Both the position numbers and the translations under genes were made by a program. DNA of 64,000 nucleotides, from assembly GCA_028583605.1 (NCBI GenBank), contig CM053326.1, positions 38,223,931 to 38,287,930 of the forward strand, in the 5' to 3' direction. Shown piece after piece: positions 23,660-34,633 of this stretch. The DNA is from Dastarcus helophoroides (lineage: Eukaryota > Arthropoda > Insecta > Coleoptera > Bothrideridae). Position 1 is the stretch's first letter. The number at the start of each line of letters is the position of its first letter. The notes beneath the pieces are model-generated. The model was given only the letters and a program-made list of their open reading frames with translations, had not been told where the DNA came from and did no database searches.

Positions 23660-26545
23660 CAAGTTTGATTTCTGAGTCGAAATCGCTTATCAAGTCGAAT
23701 TTAAACTTGCAATTAATAGTTCCATGGAGGAATGACGCTTGTTCAGTCGCAACGCGAAAGTGCAAAAGAGCTTTAAATAAATACCGCAGAACTCAGTCTC
23801 AAGATGATCTTATTACTTACAAAAAATTAAAAGCAAAATCCAAGCGAATCTTAAAAGAAAGCAAAAGGCAGTCATTGAATAATTACACGAGTGAAATAAC
23901 AGGTGAGACCCCCCTAGCCAAGTATGGAAGAAAATAAAGCAAATGAAAGGTCATAATACAGTTTGTAAGATACCTGCAATAGAATTTAATGGTCAAATCA
24001 TCACAAATAGTCAACACTCTCGCAGATCATTTTAAAGCAAAAACAAAAAATAAAGATATTCCACAACCACCACATATTGCAACACCATTAACATTTCAAG
24101 ATTCTGCACCACTAAATCACGTTTTCTCACTTCAAGAACTTAAGCACGCCCTTTCCTCCTGCAAAAACTCTGCAGCAGGACCAGATAATATTCCTTTTAT
24201 TTTTCTTAAAAACGTTTCTACATCCAGTTTAAAAGAGCTCCTGGAATTATACAACCTGATTTGGCTAAGACAAAAGTTTCCATCTCAGTGGCGGTAGTCC
24301 ATAATATTATCTTTCAGAAAAAATGATACCACCTCAGTCAACCCTAAATGCTTTCGACCTATTGCATTAACTTGCACGATGTGTAAACTATTAGAGAAGA
24401 TGATCAACAAGCGTCTGATGTGGTAACTTGAGAGACATAAGCTTCTTCGTCAAGAACAATCTGAATTTAGGCCACATCGTAGTATCATAGATAACCTTGT
24501 AGCTCTTGAAACAGAGATTTCTGATGCTTTTAGTGCCAAGCAAGACGTTGTAGCAGGATTTTTGATATAGAAAGTGCGTTTGACACTACTTTAAGTTCGG
24601 TCATTTACTACAAATTAAAGGAAGTTAATCTGACAGGAAACATATTAGCTTTCCTAAAAAATTTTTTACCGATAGAACATCTAAGGTGGTGGCTACTGAA
24701 AAAATATCAAACCCGTTCACGCTGGAAGACGGTGCCTCAAGGCTCGGTATTAAGTACTACGTTATTTATTTTAGCCATAAATGATATATGTTCCTCCGTA
24801 AAACAGCCACTCAAATACTCTCTATATGCAGACGATCTCATCCTCTACAGTTCAGGAAAAGTTATCCCAACTACATGTAATTTGTTGCAAAAAGCTGTAA
24901 ATAATCTATCTAGCTGGTCTAAAATGTCAGGTTTTAACTCCTCTGCTTCCAAGTCTAAAGTTATTAAATTTAGCCGAAGAAGAGGAACCCATGAGCCAAG
25001 TATAATATTAAATAATCAACCTTTACAAGTGGTAGATTGACACAAATTTCTCGGACTAACTTTTGATAGTTATCTTACCTGGAAACAACACATTCAAGAA
25101 ATTAAAGGATACTGTTCAAAACGTCTAAACATCTTAAAAACGTTATCATACCGCCACTGGGGTGCAGAAGAGGATGCCCTCCTCAGGATATATAGAGCCT
25201 TAATACGTTCCAAATTAGATTATGGCTGTTTAGTCTATATGAGCGCCAGCAAATCTAACCTAAAAAGCCTGAACACCGCACTTCGTATATGTCTGGGTGC
25301 TTTTAGATCTAGTCCTTCCGAATCCCTCTAGTGTTAAACTCGCGAGCTCTCTCTTTCGTTGCGACGCAAAAAACTTCTACTGTCATATGCCGCCAAAATA
25401 TCTGCTAACCCTAACAATCCAATCTATAGTATATTCAACTCCTTTCAAACGCCGGCACTGAGTCGTCCAAGAAGTTTACTTTCTGTCTGTCAGATATTGA
25501 AATCTTTGCTAGGAGACATTAATCTTTTTAGGACAACTGTAAATTCTACTTCGTCTGTACCCCCTCGGTTTTTAGCATTACCTTCCATTACACACGTCCT
25601 TGTGTAAATATAGAAAACGATAAACTTCTAATGCTTTCTCAGGCAAGCTTTCTTGGAATTAATTAATTCAGAACAACTTTCTGCAGCAAACAGCATCCTG
25701 TATACCGATGCCTCAAAATTGGTGTTAGTTGTTCAGTTACTACATCCAACACTACCATAGTAAAGTATCAGCTTCCCACCCACTGCAGTGTTCATACTGG
25801 GGAATTATATGGTATTCTTATGGCACTCAAATCGATCACAGTAGCAAATCAGAAAACAATCGCTATGTGCACAGACTCACTGGCCTCAATCCATTGCATT
25901 AAAAACATCTATTCCCAAAATCCTCTGGCCCAAAAAATCAAAAAAATGCCCACTATTTATATTACCAGGGCATTAATACAAGTATTGTCTGGGTACCATA
26001 TTACATTGGTATCAGTGGAAATGAAAATGCTGATCAAGCAGCCAAAGAAGCTATACACTCTGATTTGCCCATAGTACAGGTACATCTCCAACATGATGTA
26101 AAGAATTTGCTAAAACAAACAATAGTACACAAGTGGCAAACGCACTGGAATCGATCAAATTGGCCTCAATTCAACCTAGAATTGAAAACCCCAAGATGAT
26201 ACCAATGAAAAAATTATTTTCAGAAGATTAAGAATTAGCCATACCAAAATTACACACAATTAATTAATGGAATCTGGTAATCCATCTTATTGGGATTATT
26301 GTAGCTGTGGCCTTACAGTGAGGCACATCCTGGCCGATTGTCCACAACATGCTAAGGCTCAACAACGTCAACCTAACCGGTGACCTCAAAGAATATCTCA
26401 CCTTCAATAATTATAATAATATAATAGAATTCCTACACTGTATTAAAATGTACAATCGTATTTAAACCACTGTCTATTTTTGTATACTAACTGAATTTGT
26501 GCCAATGGCCATTAGCAGTCAAGGCACATTTATTTTAAATAAATA
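23660..26545 (+). pseudogene. RNase H-bearing non-LTR retrotransposon, reverse transcriptase to 3' tail (I/Jockey group)
   Basis: A 5'-truncated copy covers the second half of the polyprotein. 23725-23930: WRNDACSVATRK and KESKRQSLNNY, the linker before RT. 24150-24230: CKNSAAGPDNIPF, RT motif 1. About 24450-24500: decayed 'QSGFR.H.S' region. 24732 onward: PQGSVLSTTLF (motif B), then YADDLILY at 24815-24838, the intact catalytic motif C. 25045 onward: FLGLTFD and thumb. RNase H follows with YTDAS (25698), HTGELYGILMAL (25796), CTDSLAS and a final NENADQAAKEA, so all four acidic residues can be read. Near 26290-26350 comes the terminal DYCSCGLTVRHILADCP. The tail is AT-rich (TTTTAAATAAATAAG) at 26530-26545. 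Frameshifts and stops occur between blocks, so it is inactive. Confidence 0.85.
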
Positions 26546-27961
26546 AGTAAAAAATAAACTTGCAATTTTTAAACTCTAAAATTTGTAACTAGTTTCTTTA
26601 CAAATTTCAATTTTTTTGTACATTTTGATTTCGTTTTTCATCTTGAAATTACGTGTTAAAACTAGAGTTTAAATGTTTAAACCCAAGAATTGGAGAATTT
26701 ATTTTGTGTAAAAGTTAAGATTATTATAAACATCATAAAATCAAAAGTCGAAATGCTGAAAAAAGCCTTAATTTATGAACAATTTTCTAAAATTTCATGT
26801 TGAGCTTGGCTAGACGTTTAAGCTTCAATTAAAATCTAGAGTTTAATGTCGAAATTTTGAGATAAAAATCAATGTTAGTAATTTTTAATTTGATTTGAAA
26901 ATTCTTCGAAATTCTGCTGTATATACTCTGTATATACCAGATTCCAGTCGCAGTACACGTTATTCAACTTTGACGTCATCATTAACTTAACGAGCCAACC
27001 TATTCCTTTAACCACATGATGCTTTCTATCCAGGTGTAAAATAGTTAAGTAGCCATAAAACAGCGGTAGCTGGTACCCTATACTTTTCTCCTAATATATA
27101 TCACAGCAGTAACGTTACTTACCGAATTCGGTAAATTTACTTAATTATAATGTGCCCCTATTAAACTGAATTAGACAAAATTAGACCGTCTAACAAGATG
27201 AAAATAAAAGTGATTTCCTAGAAATCCTTTTATTCCGAACAAAAAATGCGTCACGTGTAAGTTTTTTATTATCGAGACTACTTTAATTAATATGGCTTAA
27301 TAATCTAACACAGTCAATAACTTAACACAGTAAGGGGTTATAAAATATAGAAAATTATGTAAATCATCTAATTATAACATTTTTCTTAAATTCAAAATTA
27401 TGAAGTGTCGGAAATGTAATAAATGGAGCATGTTAATGATTTCTGAATTTGAGTTACGTGTGTTTAACCCCCTGTGATGAAGAACGGCCTAAATGGCGCC
27501 CATATACACCCTTTATGTGTGGCTAGGAAATATTAGTAAACATTCTTGCACGCCCACCTAGTTTTATATTTACAAAGGACCTTTACGGAGGCATTCGCAA
27601 AAATTTACACTTGAAATGATACGTAGCTAAATAAAATCAAAGAAGTCGCCGCGCTGGCGTCTATGCTTTGTAGTACCTTGTGCCTAGTGTGGCTATATTT
27701 ACAGTCCCTCTCTGGAAGAATCCTTTTGATTTTCTCTATTTTGTTTGTTGTTTTCATTAGATTCTAATGAAATTAGATTTCAATTGCATCGTAATAAACT
27801 TGTATATATTCGTATATACAAGGGTTATTATCTCAGCAGAGAGTAATGCTTCAATTAGCATGTAGCGAAAATGTTTGCGTAATAAACAGTTAAAAGTCAG
27901 TTACAAGACACCCAATGGAGGTTTGCTCTCTTGGATACTTATACGACTGACTAACGGCTCT
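26546..27961. other. unassigned AT-rich sequence upstream of the hammerhead
   Basis: No open frame with motifs. A short perfect palindrome TTGTATATATTCGTATATACAA lies near 27799. No boundary of an element carrying the hammerhead was found. Confidence 0.45.
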
Positions 27962-28056
27962 AAATTGGAAGTGTATACAACCACCGTACCATGCTGACGA
28001 GGCCAAGGAAGGCCGAAACTAGTCTATGGTTGCGGTTGTGTACATATTTTCAATTT
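27962..28056 (+). ncRNA. type I hammerhead self-cleaving ribozyme
   Basis: All conserved core positions are present in order. CTGACGA (27994-28000) is followed by stem II GGCC-AAGGAA-GGCC (28001-28014), GAAA (28015-28018), a minimal stem III C-TA-G, then U16.1 and C17 (28023-28024), so cleavage would follow C28024. Stem I pairs 27988-27993 with 28025-28030 (one G-U), 27983-27986 with 28033-28036 and 27973-27979 with 28037-28043, 17 bp with small internal loops. A further AAATTG/CAATTT pairing lies outside. A very short stem III is known from type I hammerheads of animal retroelements and satellites. The carrier element is not identified. It ends 125 bp before the hAT-like terminus at 28181. 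Confidence 0.9.
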
Positions 28057-28329
28057 TAAGCACGTTTAACTGTTTAATTACAGAACATTTAATTGGTCAT
28101 TTCTCTATTTTGTTGTTTTTAAAGTCTGTAATAACTCTTCGGGATAATGCTAGTACTTTTTATGTCGACTGCATATACCGCAGGGATGAGCGACCTTTTT
28201 TACAGAGGGTCAATTACAAGGTTAAGAATTTTGCGCCCGGCCGCATGTGAGAAAAATATGAATGCTGGGGCTCTTGCACCCCCTGGTTCATTCAGCAAAC
28301 TGAAACTTTGTATTCAATTGAAGGACTTT

Positions 28330-30650
28330 CCAATTCTTCAAAATTTATCCTTTCCTTCAAACATTTTTTCGAAATTTCTACCTTTTTCTCAAATTTTGTA
28401 TATTTTTTTGCAAAATTTGACTTTTTTTTTTAATTTTGCATTTATTCATAAAATTTGCCTTCTTTTATCAAAGATGACTGTCAAAATTTTGAATTTAAAA
28501 ATTCCTCGTTTTTTTCTGAAATTTCGTCATTTCTCGTAATTCGACTTTTTCTGAAAATTTCGCCCTTTTTTGATTCTGAAATTATCAACTGATTTATTAA
28601 AATTTGCCTTTTTTTCAAAATCTAGTCAATGTTTTGACAAAAAGGTATATTTTTTAGAAATTTAAAATTTTTTTGAAAGGACAGAAATTTCTTTGTAAAT
28701 TTCAATCCTTTTTTGATCCAAATTTCTGGTAGCTTCAACTTGTTTGTCAAAATTTCGATGTGTTATCACAATATTTGACATTTTTTGACGCCTGTTAAGG
28801 CAAGGTAGGGAGGTTGTCATCCTTCGACTCGTCCAAAGAGTCCAGAGAAAATAAATATTCGATTTTTCTCTTAAAATTTACTCTTTTTCTGAATTTCGAA
28901 GTTTCACTAAGATTAAATGCTTTTTCTCAAAATTTAGATCTTTTTTGCAAAATTTCTCTTACAATATCATCTTTTTCTCTGGCTTTTGACTATTTTTTTT
29001 GATTTTTTTTAATTTGACTTTCTTTGGACAATTTTTTGTCCATTTCCAAGTTTTCTCGTTTTCAAATTCCAATATTTGTCCGAACATTTACTGAAAATTT
29101 CGATCTTTCGGATTCTGATTTTTTTAGAAATTCTGACTGGTTTCCTAAAATTTTCCTTTTTCAGGAAATCTTGATTTTTATCTCAATATCCGATATTTAA
29201 TATTTCAATAATTTTTTTCTTTTTTTTTGGTAAATTCGTCTTTTTTTCCAAAATTACGAATTTTTCTAAAATAGTCTTGTACCTGAAATTCGTCTGTTCC
29301 TCAAAATTTGTCTTTTTCGAAATTTCGATTTTGTTTTCAAAATCCTACTTTTTGGACTTTTTCAAAAATGGTTTATGTATTACAAAATTTTGTCATTTTC
29401 TTGAATATTTTTTTTTTCAATAAACTCCGACCTTTAGATCAAATGGTTTTATGGTTTTGAAAATGTTCACTTTTCTGCTGTTGCAAAAAATATTTTTAGG
29501 GATTTCGAGAAAAAGATTTCTTGTAAATTCAACATCTTTACTGAATTTTAAATTTTGAGAAAAATGTTTTTGAATCTTGCGATTTTACTTTCTCAGAGTT
29601 GGATTTTTTTGAAAATTGCGACTATTTACAAAATTAGATTTTTGAAAATTTTGATTTTTTTTAAATTTTGCACATTTCTCGAGTTTTTGAGAAAGGTTAG
29701 GTTTTTATTTTCAATATGATTTATTGAAAATTTCAACTTTTTTAATTTTCCTCTTAAAATTGGGCCTTCTTTTGGAAATTTGGAATGTTTCCTAGAAAGT
29801 TCCATGTTTTGTTGTAATTTGTAACGTAATTTTCAAATATCCTGAATTTATTTGAAATCTTTGTTTTTTCTGATTTTTTTAAATTTTATTCCTGAAAATA
29901 AGATTTTTGAAAATTTTGATTTTTTTTGAATTTTGCACATTTCTTCAGTTTTTGAAAAAGGTTAGGTTTTTATTTTCAATATGATTTATTGAAAATTCCA
30001 ACTTTTTAAATTTTCCTCTTAAAATTGGGCCCTTCTTTTGAAATTTGAAATGTTTCCTAGAAAGTTCAATGTTTTATTGTAATTTGTAACGTAATTTTCA
30101 AAAATCCTGAATTTTTTTTGAAGTTTTTGTTTTTTTCCGAATTTTTTTTTAATTTTCTTCCCGATAATTTCAACTTGTCCAAAGTTCATGTTATTCTCCA
30201 AATTTTACCTTTTAACTCAAAACTCAATTTTATCTATTTCTGGACATTTCCATTTAAAATGGAATTTTTTCCAAAGATTTAGACTTTTTCACAAAATTCG
30301 TTTAATTTTTTTTAATTGGATCGAAATTTTAATAGAAATTTAAACAATCTGAGAAGAATATTTTTAGGAAATCTTGAAAAAAAGATTTCTTAAAAAATTT
30401 CAAAAATATGACAAAATTGAAATAAAGTAAAAATTCTGAAATCATTACTACTTACTACTTTTAAAAGTTGCATTTGTTTACCTGAATCCGACTTGTTTTG
30501 GAAATTACAACTCTTTTTACAAAAATTTCTTTTTGGAAAGTTTCGTCTCTTTTACATTTCCACTTTTTCGAAATTTCGACATTTCTTAAAGTTCTCCAAT
30601 AGGTTTTTTTCTTAAGATTGGGCTTTTTTCAAAATTTTGACATTCATTTG
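28330..30650 (+). repeat. degenerate T-rich minisatellite-like tract inside the hAT-like element
   Basis: Units around 'CAAAATTT-GACTTTTT' about 20 bp long continue in one orientation for 2.3 kb. The long open frames here (for example 28147-28539) are Phe/Leu/Ser-rich products of this composition, not genes. Confidence 0.7.
29636..30165 (+). repeat. 265-bp tandem duplication
   Basis: 29636-29900 and 29901-30165 align throughout. Both begin AGATTTTTGAAAATTTTG and share GGTTAGGTTTTTATTTTC, TTAAAATTGGGCC and AATTTGTAACGTAATTTTC. Scattered substitutions show the duplication is not very recent. Confidence 0.85.
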
Positions 30651-30657
30651 AAAATGT

Positions 30658-31445
30658 GATGTCCCCAATCCTGTAGTTTTTAAGTAAAAATAGACATTAC
30701 TAAGCCAGAAGGTTTACCTTTTTACCAATGAGATTTTTAAAATGATTGTCGTCGCCCCCCTTCCTTAAAGAAAATCTTGCCTATGCTCGTGTCCAAGATA
30801 TTTCATGAATCGTGGAAATGTATGTTCTTTTTTTTCATCAAATTGTTTGACATTTTCTTTTGCAAAATGTTTACGTAAAACAGTAGAGCTTAGGCGGGCC
30901 GCATAAAAATGTTAGGCGGGCCGCATGTGGGCCGCGAGGTCACGTCTTGCTCATCCCTGATATATCCATATTTAATGACTGTGGTGCCTCTGACAAAATT
31001 TCTTTATCATCTTTTAACGCAATCTTTTATGCAACAAATATATGCAGAAAATACGATGTCCCCAATTGTGTAGTTCTTAAGTAAAAATACACATTACTAA
31101 GCCAGAAGGTTTTCTTTTTTACCCATGAGTTTTTTAGAATGATTGTTGTTGCCCCTCTCCCTTAAAGAAAATCTTGCCTACGCTCATGTCCAAGATATTT
31201 CATGAATCGTGGAAATTTATGTTCTTTTTTTTCATTAAATTGTTTGACATTTTCTTTTCCAAAATGTTTACGTAAAACTAGTAGAGCTTAGGTGGGCCGC
31301 AGAAAATTGTTAGGCGAGCCGCATGTGGCCCGCGGGCCACGTTTTGCTCATCCCTGGTATACCATATTTAATGACTGTGGTGCCTCTGACAAAATTTCTT
31401 TATCATCTTTTAACGCAATCTTTTATAGAACGAACATATGCAAAG
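30658..31445 (+). repeat. 397-bp tandem duplication including the hAT-like right end and its flank
   Basis: Units 30658-31054 and 31055-about 31445 both start GATGTCCCCAAT, contain TTACTAAGCCAGAAGGTTT and CCAAGATATTTCATGAATCG, then the terminal block GGGCCGCATGTG...GCTCATCCCTG (ends at 30959 and 31356). They continue into the same flank ATATTTAATGACTGTGGTG. Because the flank is included, the duplication happened after the element had inserted. Confidence 0.92.
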
Positions 31446-34400
31446 ATTATTTTTCTACTATTATTATTTCTCAAATACCTATTTGACTTTTAAAATGTAC
31501 TTAAAAATCGTACTTAATGTTGATAAGGGTAAAGTTTTTTTGTCTGTTGATTGATGTTTCTAGTATTAAGTTGGTTACAACAAAGAAAAAGGCAGCGAAT
31601 GGTCAAGCAGATGCTCTAAATTTGCACAGGTCAATTTTTTCATAATACATAATAAAATATCTGCTTACGTTCTAAATCCATTTACTCAACAGTGTTGAAT
31701 TACTTTTTACTATTATTCTACAAATCCAATTCTCATTGCTTTCAAATCGAAATACGAAATAGGGTTTCAAATTCATTTCAATTATAGAGTGTACTAATTT
31801 ATCAATGAAGTCCATTCACACTGTATTAGAACCCTTCCGCCTAAGGTAATAAAAATATTACCAAACGGAGATAGTCCAATGACACATCATTGATCAAACA
31901 CTTGATTTCTTTGAAAAGATGCCAGCTTGCACGAAATTATTACAATGAAACAAGTGTTAGATGAATACACCCACACTTTCTTATCAGCTGAACTACGATC
32001 CTCCAACAAACTATCGTCCAAATAGAAAAAGGGAGCAGATGCACAAACTTGCATCTAGAATAATTCCATAAAGGATTGAAAAATGAATGAAATGCTATAT
32101 TTTTGGTCAAAATACAGATGTTAGTCAGGTACCTAAAGGGTGCAAATAGGCAGATGCAAACTGGTGACCGATACAACTTTTCCTTTCTGTTATTCGATAC
32201 AAGATAAAGAAATTAATAGTTGCACTCGAAAGGAAAGGGTGAAGGGCCTTTGTGAGTGTTTACATAATAAACAGATTCTTCTGCGGAACTTAATTTGGGT
32301 TCTCTGTAGTGAGCCAATTTTAGTCTGAGATGCGAAAGAGTTAAATGTAAAAGTGACTTTTTCCATTTTTTTTTTCAGTTTATTAATAAAGGCAATTTGA
32401 ATGCAAGCGAATTAAATTTTCATTTCCCGGTTTATTAAAATGTAGCTAGTAATTGATATAATTGTTAATAACTGATTTAATGAGAAATTTCCGAAAATTT
32501 TACAAATGAAGCGCTAATGAAAATAGATGGTTCTACAATTGATTTCGCAACGGGAGACCCTCATAATTTATCAAACTGACTAAAACACCAATTGAGAACC
32601 TCGTGAGGAACAAAAACACACAGCAAGATAATAAAAGAAATTGGTATTATTGTAATCTCAAATTGAAAAGAGAAGATGCAACATTAGCTCTTTAATTTCT
32701 AGCTAATTGATTTAGTATGATTTCTACTTTATATGTAAATATATGCATGTAATAATGAAACGGTATGCAACTATGAAACGCTGATAATTATCTTCTCATT
32801 AAATCCACCTACATTTGATAAATTTGATATGTTTTTGGGCTATACAACTCTCGTGCAAAATATATTTGTAATTTCACAGCCTCTGGGAATTGAAGAGACT
32901 TAATTAAATACTGAACATTACTTCTAACAGCAGCATAATAAATTAGAAGAATACACGACTTTTTCTTTTAGTTTCGCATCATTTCATAAATGTGGCTAAT
33001 AAGGTTAACATTATTTTAAAATATTTATTTGAAACTTTTCATTTGCTAATTTCTATCAAACTTCAATTACCTAGCACACTAAAACATGATGTGCTTACTA
33101 AAAATCGCTATATAATATACACCTTGATTATCTATAATTTATGGCGTTGGTGGTCATTGGTTCCAGTGGGCAATTCAAACTTTAATGGTATTTTTTTTCA
33201 AAAATGTATGGCAACTTAGTAGACATACTTTAGAGGCAAGCCAACGTTGGAAAATTTTCTGTAAAAAACACTAATTTAAATTTCAAAAATGCCATGGGAA
33301 AAGTCACAAAATTTCGTAGAGTAGAAATCTGGCACTCTGGCAATTATGTTACATTTATCCATTTAAGAGATCTTAATTTACGAAAGAAAATCAGTATTGC
33401 ACCACCCATTACAATTTTACAGGGGCGTCAATATAAGATTTACCTGCACTTACTAATTTATGATATGTTGAGATAAAAGAATACTACATATTACTATTTT
33501 ATGTTTCGACAACATTGTCTCTAAAGGAATAAATAAGTCCAAATACACACAATAAATAAGTGAAACATCTGCCTTTTTCCAATTTACTCACTCTCGATAT
33601 ACCTCGAAATTTGTTACATCTGGCGGTTTTGCGAAATATTCTTGATGCGAAAAATAAAAAAGTAATACAAATTCGGTATTCATACCTATCAGTAAAGGTT
33701 TCAGCTGTTGCTTTTCGGTGGGTGGGGTGTCTACATTAAAGGTGCAGATGGTAATTTGGCTCATGCCATTTATTCATACGTATTGCCACATTCAAAGCCT
33801 TTACTGCCAAAGGGATCAAATCAATATACCATGTTATTGTCTCCAAGTTCCTGTGTAAATACCTATTGCCAGCAATGGTTCATCTTTATGAAAGTACCAC
33901 CCTTTTTAGCTTATAATATAGTGGATATTCAGCTTCCATTCAAGTACAAACTTAAAGTTCATTGTTTCTATACAGTGGACTATAATTATACCGTTGTAGC
34001 AATCTCTGGGTATCTTATAGACATAGACAATTTGATTGTATCTAAAAACTGACATTAATTAGATATCGTAGCTTTTGAAATTGCTGCGTGAGAATTTAAA
34101 TACGTGCTAACCACAACTGACAAATTGATAACAAAATTATCTTTTCAACTGCTACTTTAAGAATTTTTTGCTGTAATAGAACTTTCTTTTGTAATTCTTA
34201 TTCTTGAGTATAATGCACCAGCTAATTGTGCCACAAATTCAAAGCGTTTATAAATGATCTGCTCGACAGGAAAGGTAGTGTAGGCAGCATTTTCAACAGA
34301 ATGCACTTCTTACGCAAAATCTGAGAAACCTCTCAAGCGTAAAATTGTTTGAGTTTAAGCACCGTCTTGTTATTGCATAAAGGTATATTTTAAAGGGTTG

Positions 34401-34633
34401 AAATGTCAAGTGGATTGCATTTTTGCTACCTGGAAATAGTGGAAGCTTTTTCGTTGCGTAGATTCTTACGCTTACGGGGCAGCAAAAACATTACATATGG
34501 ATTTCTTCCATTCCAGAACAATACAAAATCTTGACAAATGATTATTGTTATTTTTTCGTAGAATAAACAGTCACTAGAATTATTAATAATTTGTTGTCTT
34601 ATAGCATTAACAAGGCTTCATCCATGCTATTAT
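31446..34633. other. unassigned sequence, about 3.2 kb
   Basis: Open frames at 31940-32176 (minus), 32992-33219, 33294-33476 and 33708-34052 (114 codons, the longest) show no motif, repeat or codon pattern that would support a gene. The 33708 frame begins at a non-ATG codon. I see no transposon ends. Confidence 0.4.

Larger units (their letters stand above)
28181..30959. mobile_element. hAT-like non-autonomous element filled with T-rich repeat, 2.8 kb
   Basis: The left end CAGGGATGAGCGACC and the right end (reversed) CAGGGATGAGCAAGACG are inverted repeats. Both are followed by GGCCGCATGTG / CACATGCGGCCCGC blocks, a terminus style common in hAT elements. Flanks ATATACCG and ATATATCC could be a decayed 8-bp duplication (6 of 8 match). 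The interior has no transposase. It is T-rich repeat at 28330-30650, including a 265-bp duplication. A duplicated right end lies at 31356. Confidence 0.65.

Noticed and set aside
28147..28539. 130-codon open frame, the longest of its region
   Set aside because: It starts at a non-ATG codon, crosses the hAT-like terminus and runs into T-rich repeat; the residues reflect composition.
33708..34052. 114-codon open frame considered as a host gene
   Set aside because: Non-ATG start, no motif, no flanking splice or regulatory signals that I could support.
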